A DNA stretch of 64,000 nucleotides from Cymbidium sinense (taxonomy: Eukaryota > Streptophyta > Magnoliopsida > Asparagales > Orchidaceae), in the NCBI GenBank assembly GCA_021442155.1, contig CM038228.1:84894114-84958113 (forward strand). The letters run 5' to 3'. A program made the translations under genes and the position numbers. Shown piece after piece: positions 33,720 through 44,708 of this stretch. A model generated the notes under the pieces. The model was given only the letters and a program-made list of their open reading frames with translations. It did not search any database and was not told where the DNA came from. Each line of letters begins with the position of its first letter. Position 1 is the stretch's first letter.

Positions 33720-35880
33720 AACGACGACAACCTGCGGAAGTGTCACTCCGGAGTATCGAAAGTGGTGGTCAGGACGGTCTCAGATGGTGCCGTCGCCGCT
33801 TCATCTTCAGCCTGATCAATGGTCAGTGGGGTGTAACCTAGATGCTCATGGCTGGAAGGGAATAGTAGGATACACTCCGTGCATATATGATATATAGACC
33901 AGTGGGTGAGGATACATGGGAGGACCTACTGCCTGCCATGACTGAAATGGACTCAACATGGCTTCTTGATATGAGTACGGAGCTGGTGTGTCAAATGCGA
34001 ACTATACCACCGAAGATGGGATCGACGCGTGCATCAAATCCTATAAGATTGAGCAAAAAAGGTACGCAAAGAACTATTTTCATTTGTACCCTCAGATTCG
34101 CTATCAAAATGTGCATATTCTTTCATAGCTCCTTACATAACTCCTCATAACTGTTTATCGAATGTTGAAAATCGGTGTCGTGGTCTTTTTCGAAATAAGG
34201 CTGAAAAATATCTCGTGTGTCTAAGATATGTTTATGCTGCAGAAAACATAATGTATTTTAGTATTCATTAAGTATACACATATTTTTAAGATTAATTTTA
34301 ACAATGCTTACCATTAGTCTCTCTCTCTTAATTTTAACATTGCTTACCATTAGTCTCTCTCTAGGAGCTAGGGGATATTAGCTAGTAGGAGGAATGATCG
34401 GAGCCCTCAGCATGTACAATGAAGCCCAAGACCGATACCACCTAATGTATTGATTGACATCTGGGTCAACGAGAGGTGTAACATCATCCACTGTGACAAC
34501 CATATCATGTCTGGCCTCCCACTGTGATATATACATCTGATGATAATCAAACTGATCGACATCCATCTTCCGGCGACCATCCACTCGTTGAAAGGAAGGA
34601 TCGATTACCGCCAACGCTGGAGAGACCAAATTATCTCAAGACACATCAGGTACCACTCAACTCTTTTCCAAAGGTACCTCCGCCCAAATCTCCCAAAGAA
34701 CCAACTCTCATATCTTCTGTCCGTATGGCTCTCATATCACCTACAACATTAAACAAAAATTAAATGATATGTATTAAATGTAGAGGTAATAGTATGAACA
34801 AATTGTGCTCTTAGTCATACCTGGCTCTATAACAGTCCATCAAGCTCATCTCTATATACTCTAACATTGGTTGGTGTCATCTCTCATAGGTAACCTTCAT
34901 TCCACCTGCAACCAACACTACCTCATCCAACTCCAAAGGTACTTGTAATGGTCGTCCAACATGTACATGCTCCCAAGACCAAACCTGTAGTAAGTGTAGA
35001 CATCCTGCCATGTTGGTCCGCTTCGGTCTTGTGGCCTCATTCAACTCCCTGTACAAATGTGCTAACAATACCGCCTCCCAAGGAATACCAACAAAGCTCA
35101 AATCCTCCAAGCAAGTGTGATAAAACCTCCACCTGGTATCTAAGGGAAGTAGCAAAGAAACAAAATGTAAGCTCTGAGGCATATAAGAAAGTCAGCATCT
35201 GGTAGATCTAAGTATGAGTCCCTATAAAATATCCAACGCAGCCAATGTAAAGGTAAGCAAGTCCGTGCATGCGCCTACCCATGCAAAATGTGGATGTAAC
35301 ATGTGGTTGTACTGGATCATGGTATATAACATCGGGCTCTAGATGCCTACCGATGAGCTCATCACAATAATCGGGCCATGAGACCCATCACCTACCCTCC
35401 CCTATCACTATAGGTCCGACAATAGGCGGGCATTCAATCCGTATGCATAGAATCATGGCCACGTCTTGCAAAGTAACTGTCATCTCACCAACTGCAAAAT
35501 GAAATGTGTTCATCTGTGGTGACCAGTGCTCAACTAAAGCTGTAAGCAAGTGATGATTAAGTTTGATATATTAGAGCTGTGAAACACAATCTAGCTCAGC
35601 ATCCCGCAGTCCATCCATAAAGTTGGGGCAATTCATCGGCCACTCTCTAAACATCAAAAGATGAGATGTTGCCTCAAGAACTACCGCCTACAAGATATGA
35701 ATTGAGAATTAATAAAAAGTTCATTTGCATTGAGCTAACATTAACAAATAATAAATCATACCAGACTGATGCATGTCGCCATGCAACGAGATGATGGGTG
35801 TACCTCACCGGTGCGGGTCAGTGATCGAACCTCCTCCAAGACTACGCCGACGCCTACCGCCCTACTTCCTCAATTGCCAT
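33720..35880 (-). pseudogene. Plant mobile domain (PMD, MAIN-like) gene of the MULE, broken
   Basis: The minus-strand translation gives, from the N-terminal side, LLTALVEHWSPQMNTFHFAV then GEMTVTLQDVAMIL (about 35580-35480), ECPPIVGP, then WEAVLLAHLYRELNEATRPK and GGCLHLLQVWSWEH (35090-34950), DPSFQRVDGRRKMDVDQFDY and YISQWEARHD (34600-34490), and a Pro/Tyr-rich tail near 33900. These are the landmarks of the plant mobile domain (PF10536), found in host MAIN/MAIL1 proteins, in MULEs and in some Tat retrotransposons. Frames change between blocks, and some breaks may be introns (34080-34340 and 34750-34870). I cannot tell introns from damage everywhere, but in-frame stops suggest decay. It lies downstream of MURA on the same strand. 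Confidence 0.72.
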
Positions 35881-35989
35881 TTGACCTGTCCAACACACAA
35901 CTTCTACAAATACATATAAGAACATACAAATTTTAGATCAAAGAAAACAAAAATACAACAAAAGAACACACTAATAAAAATACACAACT

Positions 35990-36330
35990 TAGAAGTGAAT
36001 AACAAGAAGATAAATAACTACAAAATGGCAAAACAAAGAGTACATAAATAAATATAGCTTAGAAGTACATAAATAAATTTAATGATAGGTAAATAATAGA
36101 CACGTCCTACACAGATCCACGTAAACATACAAATAATAAACAACACATAATCATTCACTCAAAAGCATAAACAATAAAAAAATAACAATAGTCATAAGTA
36201 AACAACAATAGTACATAAATAAATACAACTCAGAAGAACACACTAATAAGAACACAACTCAGAAGTAAACAATAGCAGTATATAAATAATTACAGCTCAT
36301 AAGCAAACAACAGTAGTACAGAAACAAAAC
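35990..36330. repeat. AT-rich degenerate repeats between the two MULE genes
   Basis: Irregular repeats of the type AAGTAAACAACAATAGTACA followed by TAAATAAATACAACTCAGAAG. This separates the MURA end from the PMD gene start. Confidence 0.5.
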
Positions 36331-36439
36331 AGTGCACAAATTTTTCGCCAACACACTAAATCCTATGTAATCGATTTTGAGGACAAATAGTTCTATTGTG
36401 GCTAAAATTTTTACATAGTCCATAAATTATGTTACCTCA

Positions 36440-38960
36440 CTGCACATTCTTATCCATTGTATTTTTGTATCTCATTATTCGTGGTCTTCCTGATCGCCTT
36501 CTGATATTTGGGGATGCTAGTTCAATCAAACGATGATTAGACAGATAATATGACCAATCAGTTTGATCTAGAATGATATGGAATTCCCCTTCGTACGTAC
36601 TGTGATACATTTGTAATGTGTAGTAGTGGGATACATACTATGCATGACTCAAATGTTGCTGACCTAACACAGCTATAACATGTGAACATCATATGTGAAA
36701 TAATTATGGTCCGCATGTACACGAATCGCTCGTTTTGCGCCCACCTTAAATGACTTTGACGACATGTTAAACACATAAAATTCATTTAAATTAATCCTTG
36801 TGTGTTTAGGAAATCTCTTAGCTTCACGCTCATTTTGTTGTAGCATTACCTTAATGCGCGGTGCAAATATCAAATCACTTTGTCTAATCTGAAGCTATCT
36901 CAAGGCGTTTTATGAAAAGTGATACAAGATTATAATAAATAGATGTAATTAGAGATTGTATCGGTAATCCATGCGTCCTCTTCAGTACACCGTTGAAACA
37001 CTTTGACGTATTAGTGGTCATGGAACCATAACGATATCCACCATCACGAGTCAGCGATCACTTAGCTACATCTCTAGTAAGCAACCAATCAGCAGCCTTT
37101 GTTTTGATATTCCTGATGTCTGTCATGTAACGTGTGAAGGTGTGAATGTCATCTGTGTTACCTACCACATACATCTTTTGACACATGAACTTAGCATCAA
37201 AATACCATAGTTCTGCATGTCTTCTTGAAATTCTCTTTAAGATGGCATGTAGCGGCGCGTAGCCCAGGGAAAAAATTCACGACCCACGCATTCAAGCGAA
37301 TGTGGCCATAAATAATACATAAATCAGTCCTAGTACATATAAGGAGAATCAAGTCTTGTAATGTTCTAATAAACCAAGCCCATGACTCATTGCATTCTAC
37401 TTCAACTACTACAAATGCAAGTGAATATAAGCTATTATTTGCATCAATCCTAACTATAGTAAGAAGAGTGCTATACTTACCCAACAAAAATGTGTCATCA
37501 AAATTTAAGAATGGTCTGCAATATTGTCAACCAATAATGGATAGCCCAAATGACCAAAATATGCATTAAAAATGACTTGATTCATTTGATTGAATGTGGT
37601 ACACTATGTCATACATAAGTGCACAAATAATAGCCATGAAATGATCCAGTGAACGATAAGACTCTTCCCAACTACCAAAAATAGCCTGTATGACCTTTCT
37701 GCGTGCATTCCAAGCTTTCGTATAAGAAATCATAACGTTAAACTTTGATTTTATACAGCCAATAATTTCTTTGGGCTTCAAATCCAACTGATATCTAATC
37801 ACAAGTTGAATGAAGTAGCTGATAAACTGTGAGCTACACTGCTTGTGCCTAGTACTCAATATCGAATGAGTACATGTGTGTGGGACAGTTATAATAGATA
37901 TCCTCCAGGCACCACCCAACCTCTTGCTTGAACGAGCATGTATATGGCCTACTGGGATGACTATTATGTATGCAAAGTACAGTAAATCTTACCTTATCGG
38001 AGTCATATGTAACATACTCAATATTATTTGTGATGGACTAACCCTAAAGAGTAAGTTTAAGTTTTCCTTTATCATGAAAACACATCCTCTCAATTAAGTC
38101 AGCTGGAATTAAATTCTCTTCTAGAAAGATAAAATCTTCTGAGAGGCCATCAAAATTCATTTGTTTATCTCATTCTTGTGCTATCTAGCAGGTCTAAATA
38201 TAATCATTGCTACTGAACATGTGTTCCTCAGCTATGTTTATTTTATAAGAGTAGTCTCTTAGCAAATGATTACTCCCAGAGTCTGCACATTGATCTTCTC
38301 CAATGTCACCTTCACTATCAGCTATGTCAAAACTCATTGCACTTGGCATTGTTTCTTAGCCCTCATCTTCAGTCGGTAACGATGCTACATGATCACCATG
38401 GTATTCACCCCTACTAGCAGAAGTTGAGACAATATGATGAACACGAGTAGGAGATGTAGTAACATTTCTCTCAACAGTGCTGTAAATTATGACATAGTGT
38501 ATAAGATTAAAATAAAAAAAGATTAATTGAATTATGACTTTGTTGTATGTACCTATGAAAACCTTGATTGAGGTCGGTCTGATATAGTTCATGTAAAAGT
38601 ATAGTCGTGTGTACAGTTTGAGATGGATGAACCTCAACTCGAGTGAAATTATGAACTTCTCTATCCTCTATTCATATCAACTCAACTTCAACATATATAA
38701 TTAGAGGTTGTATGGTTGCAGCATTAATAATAGACTCACATACTTCATCGTCATTTATTGGAGAAGCAATGAAACTGTCACCAACAGGAGATCTACATGT
38801 GAGATTAACACTAAAATATGTCGGATTAATTTTTAGTGATCTCATAATTCGATTTTGTAAGCTTCCAAGATCAGTCTGATGTGAAACTTGTATACGATGA
38901 TTTTTTTCCACCAGTGTACGAAGGAAAGAAGTCCTCGCGAACACTGAGTTCGCCGTCATA
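36440..38960 (-). pseudogene. mudrA: MURA-type transposase of the MULE, broken
   Basis: This is the DDE transposase of the Mutator superfamily, which cuts at the terminal inverted repeats. Blocks in order: an N-terminal PB1-like segment SPVGDSFIASPINDDEVCES with YVEVEL (38672-38959), the MuDR DNA-binding region PHTCTHSILSTRHKQ ... SYTKAWNARRKVIQAIFGSW with EESY (37566-37919), the DDE start FDDTFLLGKYSTLLTIVRID then ANNSLYSLAF (37487-37400), CHLKENFKK, DGGYRYGSMTTNTSKCFNGV then LKRTHGLPIQ (about 37060-36960), and a C-terminal RRRSGRPRITRYKN (about 36480). One clear in-frame TGA precedes QYCRP just before the DDE block, and frames shift elsewhere. The SWIM zinc finger is not clearly preserved. 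Confidence 0.85.
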
Positions 38961-39229
38961 ATATAATATTAAACAAACTGTGTCCAAACTCATTTTTAAA
39001 TTTAAAAAAGTGTATTGGAGACACACAAGCCGAATATCATATCTTTTCAAATCAATCAAATTCATAAGAACTATATGGATTTTATTGCTTATATGTATAA
39101 TATCACCTAACCCTAACAAAAATGAAACACATAATCTAAATAAAAATGACCAACATAATATTTTTCTCCCTCTGTAGGTACATCTAAAAAATTTTAATTA
39201 TGAGTAGTAATTTACATAAATGTATATAA

Positions 39230-39700
39230 CATACCTAACATGAGCCTTAAAGTACAAAAACAATCTACATTAAGAGGTTTTGTTAAAATATCAATAATTT
39301 GCAATTCAGCACTACCAAGATCAACATCAACATCTCTTTTACTGACATGATCCATAATGAAGTGTTGAATAGAAATTTATTCAAAAAAATGCACTAGCAT
39401 TGTCACACTTATTTGAAATGTGATCTTGCTTAATTCTGAAATCTTCTAGTTGTTACTTCAACCAAACAACCTAAGCAACACAATTTACAATCCCTATATA
39501 CTCAGCTTCAAAAGTGAAATAATGAGTTTTGTTCCCTAAAAGATCAAGATATAAGAGATGCCCCTATAAACTAACAAATTCTTGAAGTAATCTTCCTATA
39601 TACTTTGCAATCTACAAAGTCAGTATCAGAATAAGCAATCAACTCACATGTAAATGAATCTTTTAGAATATCATAACCCTAATCTAGAAAAACCTATCGA
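39230..39700 (-). pseudogene. Ty1/copia RNase H fragment inside the MULE
   Basis: The minus-strand translation gives, with frameshifts, YSDTDFVDCKVYRKI, CQFIGASLISWSFREQNS, EAEYIGIVNCVAQVVWLKQQ-like and NKCDNASA, which match the copia segment ADSDYAGCKIDRKSTSGTCQ ... AEAEYVA ... CDNTSAI. Only the end of pol is present and no LTR was recognised. It lies upstream of MURA, between the transposase start and the right TIR. Confidence 0.75.
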
Positions 39701-39959
39701 ATAATGAAATATACTCATTACTGTAATTATATTAATCATTTCAAATAGCTTCAAAATGAGCACATAAGCATACAACAAATATAATATTTAAAACACACAT
39801 AAATTAGTTTAAAATACACATAAAATACACATAAATACACATACTTTATTTAAAACATGCACTTGAATTTAAACAAACATAATTATGATTTATTTGAAAT
39901 ATTTATTTTTCCCCTAAAATCTCAAATCCAATAATATAGGTCTATCATCTAAACTAACT

Positions 39960-40205
39960 AATCACATATTAAAACAAACCATCTACATTTAAGCATGTAC
40001 CAAACACAAAAAAAATGATTGTTTTTTTTAAAAATAGGGTTGAAAAAAATACTTTCAAATCCAAGTAGATAAACCTAAATCCACCAAAAACGCCACCAAT
40101 GTGCGTCGGCCGGAAAGGATGGTCAACTTCACCGGCGATGGCGGCGACGTCAACGTGGACAGTGGCATCGAAGAAGGTGGCAACGGTGAGCTTCCTACTC
40201 ACGGG
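39960..40205 (-). other. GC-richer segment next to the right MULE TIR
   Basis: A 77-codon frame (minus strand) rich in Val/Ala/Asp (ATVHVDVAAIAGEVDHPFR) stands out from AT-rich surroundings. MULEs often capture host fragments beside their TIRs, and this could be one. No family was recognised. Confidence 0.35.
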
Positions 40206-40227
40206 GGGCTTGGTTAAAAAAAAGAGT

Positions 40228-40332
40228 TAAGGTCACTGCCCGTTAAACGGGAGATTATGTCTACTTTTTATTTTTTATAGTACTAATTTCACTAATTAAA
40301 CTTTTAATTAGCCATAAATTAAAAATTTAGCC
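40228..40332 (-). repeat. MULE right terminal inverted repeat
   Basis: Inverse of 32153-32260, ending TTAGCC directly before the AATCTAATT duplication. Confidence 0.85.
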
Positions 40333-40341
40333 AATCTAATT
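40333..40341. repeat. MULE target site duplication, right copy
   Basis: AATCTAATT, identical to 32144-32152. Confidence 0.9.
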
Positions 40342-41277
40342 TACATATAATACCCATTTATATTTATTTTTTTATACAACTATAAATTTAAATAAATTAA
40401 TAAAAAAATTTTAATATTATTCAAGACATTTGAGCCAATTAAGACAAATACACTCACCAATGTGCATGCACACAAATTGCAGTAGAGGAAGAAAATCTCT
40501 CCATCACTGTATCAGTTGCTTCTGCGTAAAAAATTTAATACTAACTCAATTATTGATTTATAATCGGGAATATAATTATTTATTATATAGCTCAATAAAA
40601 TACAATTAAATACTTATTAATGTTGGTTTAATTTTTCTATTTGATAATTTATTTTATATTCTTATATTATTTTTTTATAATTTATATATTTTTAAAAAAT
40701 GTATATTATTAGATGTATTTACATGATCAAAATATCAAATAAACATCTAAATTGCCAGATTTTTGTCCTCAAGGGACTCTGGGCGCTTCGAGTCCCCACG
40801 AGCTGGGCCCCGTAGCATTGACCACGTGGTAATAAACATTGAATCTAATTTACATATAATATCAATATACATTTATTTTTTTATAATTATATAAAATTGA
40901 ATAATATTTTAAAATTATAATGAAAAAATTAAATATTATTCGAAAAATTTGAGTCAATTAAGGTAAATACATCCACCGATGTGCATGAATACAAGTTGCA
41001 ATAAAGGGGAGAAAATTTCTTCATCATTGTGTGAGTTGCTTCTACGTAAAAATTTAAATATTAACTTAATTGTTGATTTATATTTGAGAATATAATTATT
41101 TTTTATTTAACTCAATATAATACAATTAAATACTTATTAATGATGGTTTAATTTTCTATTTGATATTTATTTTACATTATTATATTATTTTTTCTAATTT
41201 ATATATTTTAAAAACAATGTATATTATTAGATGTATTTACATGATATCAGACAAATATCTAAATAAGTAGATTTAAA
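40333..41277. repeat. Direct repeats: unit 1 right part and complete unit 2
   Basis: 40333-40752 and 40834-41277 are direct repeats (shared ATGTGCATG, GAGAAAAT, GTTGCTTCT, AATACAATTAAATACTTATT, TATTATTAGATGTATTTACA). Unit 2 (40753-41277) also contains the intact sequence AACATTGAATCTAATTTACA, which is the unoccupied version of the MULE site. No ORF is present. Confidence 0.88.
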
Positions 41278-41305
41278 TTATTTTTATATCAATATTTAAA
41301 TTTTA

Positions 41306-41525
41306 AGAGCATTTACATACTATGCACAAGTTCATATATATTTACATATCTAATATCTAAACTTTATATTTACTTAAATAACACACAATTTTTTATTACT
41401 ACATAAAAAATAACATCATCATTATTTTTTAAATCATAATTAAAATTTTTTTTATTTTTGTTAATATTAAACTTTAGGTATTATATATGTAAATGTATAA
41501 AAATTATGTGTTATTGATATGAAAC
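41306..41525. mobile_element. MITE-like element, copy 4
   Basis: Begins GCATTTACATACTATGCACA and ends ATATGTAAATGTATAAAAATTATGTG, roughly inverted. It has the CTAATATCTAAACTTTATAT segment of the family and directly abuts LTR fragment D. Confidence 0.5.
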
Positions 41526-41529
41526 TTAA

Positions 41530-42110
41530 AATACAATAAAGACTAATCTTGATTGTTCATCCAATAAATGAGATCAAGACCTAAAATATCATCGAACTTT
41601 GATATGTTAAATTCCTAAAAGCTCTCAAATATGAGTGTTTATAATAAATCGAAGGCCTCGATTTGAACAAGTCAAAGATCTTACAATTTTTCATTTGAGC
41701 ATTCAAACACACAAATACATCATATGATCAGATCATCATGAGTATGGAGAGTGGTTTATTTTTGCATGTATTACGAGACGCCACTTCCAATTTATAAATA
41801 CCTCATTCCTCATATGAGGAGCGAAAAGAGAGAGTAGAGAGCTCTAAAGATCCTCCAAGCACAATGGTGCTACTGACGATCGCCAACCATGCCATCATGA
41901 TTCGCTTTATCATTTATCATAAATATCGTTATTATTAATTTTCAACATTAAACATCGTCCAACATTATAAACATTCAATATCGAACATCGAATTTTTTGG
42001 GTTTACATAAAATTTTATTTATATATTTAAATACGATAAAAATTTCACAATGAAAGAAAACTTTCTTAATGAAAGACGCAAGCTTAGTATGTAAAAATTT
42101 TCAATTATAT
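41530..42110 (+). repeat. Solo Tat-family LTR, fragment D (plus orientation)
   Basis: Inverse orientation to A/B: AAATATCATCGAACTTTGATA, AAAGCTCTCAAATATGAGTG, TTTATAATAAATCG, a TATA box TTTATAAATA at 41791-41800 with CCTCATTCCTCATATGAGG after it, GCTCTAAAGATCCTCCAAGC, and an end GACGCAAGCTTAGTATG corresponding to the (G)GCGTAAACTTTC edge of other LTRs. There is no internal region, so it is a solo or truncated LTR. Confidence 0.7.
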
Positions 42111-42379
42111 CTAAGATTATTGTATTATTTAATTTAAAAATGATTAGATTCATGATTAAATTAATTATATTATAGTTCATTCAAAATCAGATAGAGCTAA
42201 CAAGCTAAAATTTAATTGGATTTAATAAATAATTTGATAAATGAACTTAATAATAATAATTGTTATTTTTATTTTTTAAATATTGATAATGAATTTTAAC
42301 TTATTTTTTATTTTCCAAAAAAAAATTTGAAATGGCGTAAAAAAGGATCAGATTAATTTTATATTGTAATATTATTTAA

Positions 42380-42581
42380 GTCATATATAAATGTCAAAAG
42401 CTCGTTTGTTACTACGTCGATTTAAATTAATTAAACGAAATGTAACATAACGTATATTTCAAATATATAAACGAAATAATAAATAATCATTTGTTCGATG
42501 TTTACGATAATAAATAAAAAAATATATTATATTATATTATTATTATTATTATTATTATTATACTATTATTTTATTTATTAC

Positions 42582-42615
<34 letters not shown>

Positions 42616-42631
42616 TTATTACTATTATTTT
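42380..42631. repeat. Dispersed (TTA)n-core repeat, copy F2, left half
   Basis: ATGTCAAAAGCTCGTTTGTT, ATATATAAACGAAATAATAAA, CATTTGTTCGATGTTTACGA, then (TTA)n at 42538-42629. It matches F1 (16668-17126). The right half resumes at 53407 after element B. Confidence 0.6.
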
Positions 42632-43602
42632 TGTTGCGTCGGAAAACCAGCGCAGAAGAAAAAATTTACGCCTTGGCCTCATTGATTCCAAAGACAATAC
42701 GTGTAATTAAAGAGCGAACAGACACTCGAATTTTTAACGTGAAAACCTAAAAAGAGGAAAACCACTGCAGAAAAGATTCCACTATGTATCCTTTTCAGAG
42801 TACAAAATCTTCCGATAACTGATTATGAATTCTATTTGAGAGGGACAACAGAACAACGATCGGTTTATAATACTTGATGTTGAGATGTTTGTAGCTTGGA
42901 AATGTATAATTAACGATGGCGGCGGTGGATCTGATCTTCAAGTTTTAGCTTTCTCTTCCTCCTCACTTCTCTTTTCCTCTTCTTCCTCGAGGACTCTTCC
43001 TTCTTCCTCCTTCTTCTCAGCCTTCTTCTTCACTCGCTCTTCTTCTTCCTGCTCTTCTTGTCTTCTTCACTGCTTCAGCTTTCTTCTTCACTTGTTTCAC
43101 TTCACTTCTTCTTCCATGTCTTTAATAGGCTGACTCTTCTTCTTCTTCTTCCTTGTTTGCCTTTCCTTCTTCTTCACTGGACTCTTCTTCTTCTTCTTCT
43201 GCTCTTCTTTCTCTTCACTTTGCTTCCTTCTTCTTCACTTGCTTCACTTCACTTAGCTTAGCTTAGCCCCTCCATGTGAGGAGTGAGGCCTATTTATAGA
43301 TGGGAGGAGGGGTATTAGTAAATTCATGTAAGGCCCATACCACTCCCTCGACGGACGCTCGATGACTCCTTCGATCATTTGATGTATTTTGAGCATTTGG
43401 ATGCCCAAATGAAGTTAAATTATGAGATCTTAGGATCATTAGATCCAGTCGAGACGCTTCGATTTGACTATAAACACTTCATATTGAGAGCTTTTGGGAT
43501 TTAATTGATGTCCAAAATTCTAATGATATTTTAAGTTGATCTCGACGGCTTTCAAAATCATATCTTTCACATCAAGATTTGTTTGGTAGTGGTATTTTGA
43601 GA
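42632..43602 (-). repeat. 3' LTR of element B
   Basis: Plus-strand left edge TGTTGCGTCGGAAAACC, right edge GTATTTTGAGA just before TATCGTTG (GCCA missing). The minus-strand TATA box CTATAAATAG is at 43290-43299. The CT-rich tract at 42950-43250 is the transcript's purine-rich region. Confidence 0.87.
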
Positions 43603-44190
43603 TATCGTTGCCCTATTTTGGATGACATTAGCTTAATCATCCAAAATATATGTCAAATATTCAAAATAATGAATTGGAAGTTTTAGCGCTACATGGCGCT
43701 CATGGCGCCTGTGGCGTTTGGCGGCGCAAGAAGGCAGGCCCGCTTTGTCATGGCATTGAAGCGTCTGGTCGGGGCCGCGCATCGGAGTCGCCGCGATCCA
43801 TGGAGCGGGCGGGTCGATGAGCGGCGGCACGGATGGCGGAAGCCATGCGGGTCCATTCGCTGGGCCATTATCCATTGGTCTCGCGGCCGCTGTCACCATT
43901 CCGGATCCGGGTTCGACGTGATCTGTTCGTGGGCCATTGGCGATTCCGGCAACGATTGTCGCGGCCAATGGTGAACCGTCAAATGCTGGCCGGAGGTCTG
44001 TCATGAGCGCTGCTACCGCTGAAGGTCAAGTCAAGGCTGCTGCCAGCATGCTGCATACGCCACGCACGCGCTTAAGGGGCGCCAGAACGGCGAAGTTTGA
44101 ACCGCTTTTGAGGGGTTTATCTTTTTTCATAGGGGTTATAAATACCCCCCAGGATGAGAGGGAGAGGCACACCTTTCCCTCCCCTTTTCT
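43603..44190 (+). other. Element B 3' region, GC-rich and promoter part
   Basis: The LTR-adjacent inverted repeat ATTTTGGATGA...TCATCCAAAAT (43614-43646), then GC-rich sequence that differs in detail from A, ending in the conserved antisense promoter block. ORFs at 43633-44004 and 43693-43974 are on opposite strands of the same GC-rich DNA and are not conserved in A. Confidence 0.55.
44136..44144 (+). promoter_or_regulatory. Plus-strand (antisense) TATA box in element B
   Basis: TTATAAATA followed by CCCCCCAGGATGAGAGGGAG and a CT-rich start region (44170-44190). It points toward the antisense ORF and is conserved with A (21964-21975). Confidence 0.65.
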
Positions 44191-44194
44191 CTGA

Positions 44195-44670
44195 GTGAGG
44201 GTCCTTTGGAGGCATCAAGAGGCGTCAAGGCCCACCTGCGATAGTCGGTGCGTCGGACGTCCCGTTAGATCATCGGCCCACGGTGCATCGTCGACCCGGC
44301 TACGGCCACATCGACCGTCCGTTAGAGGGGCGTCCGCTCTGATAATACGCCGTGGAGGTTCGGCCACTGACCGTCCGTTGAGGCGATCAAGGCCCACCAG
44401 CATACGCCGTGGTTCACGGCCACGCCGGACCGGTTAGAGGCGATCAGGCCCACGGCATACGTCGGTTCGCGCCACCGCGCCGCGTCCGTGTTAGAGGTGA
44501 TCAAGGCCACGCATACGCCGTGGTTCCGCCACGGCCACCGGACGTCCGGGTTAGAGGCGATCGCACCCACGTATCGCCGGCCCGTTCGCCACGCCGTCCC
44601 GTTGAGGTGATCAAGGCCCACGGCATACGTCGTGGATTCGCCATCCGTCCCCGTTAGAGGCGATCGCGGC
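44195..44670. repeat. GC-rich minisatellite 1 of element B
   Basis: About eight copies of the 50-65 bp unit described for A (GAGGCGATCAAGGCCCAC, CATACGCCGTGGTTC, GGACCGTCCG). It lies between the antisense TATA box and the antisense ORF, so it would form a GC-rich, hairpin-prone leader of that transcript. Confidence 0.85.
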
Positions 44671-44708
44671 CCTACTTTTCTTATAGAACTCGGTATTCTT
44701 TCAACTTT

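Larger units (their letters stand above)
32153..40332 (-). mobile_element. Mutator-like element (MULE) with MURA and a plant-mobile-domain gene
   Basis: 8,180 bp bounded by about 105-bp terminal inverted repeats (left from GGTTAAAATTTTAATTTATGG; right, inverted, GGCTAAATTTTTAATTTATGG) and a perfect 9-bp target duplication. Inside, from right to left on the minus strand: a 1.3-kb leader with a copia fragment, a MURA-type transposase (38960-36440), a plant-mobile-domain gene (35880-33720), then a 165-bp minisatellite array. Both genes carry stops, so it is probably non-autonomous now. Confidence 0.9.

Noticed and set aside
34524..34763. Plus-strand ORFs over the PMD gene
   Set aside because: Shadows of the minus-strand plant-mobile-domain coding sequence.
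44195..44670. Regularly spaced repeats that could suggest a CRISPR array
   Set aside because: The units are degenerate and contiguous with no unique spacers, and the genome is a plant nuclear one.
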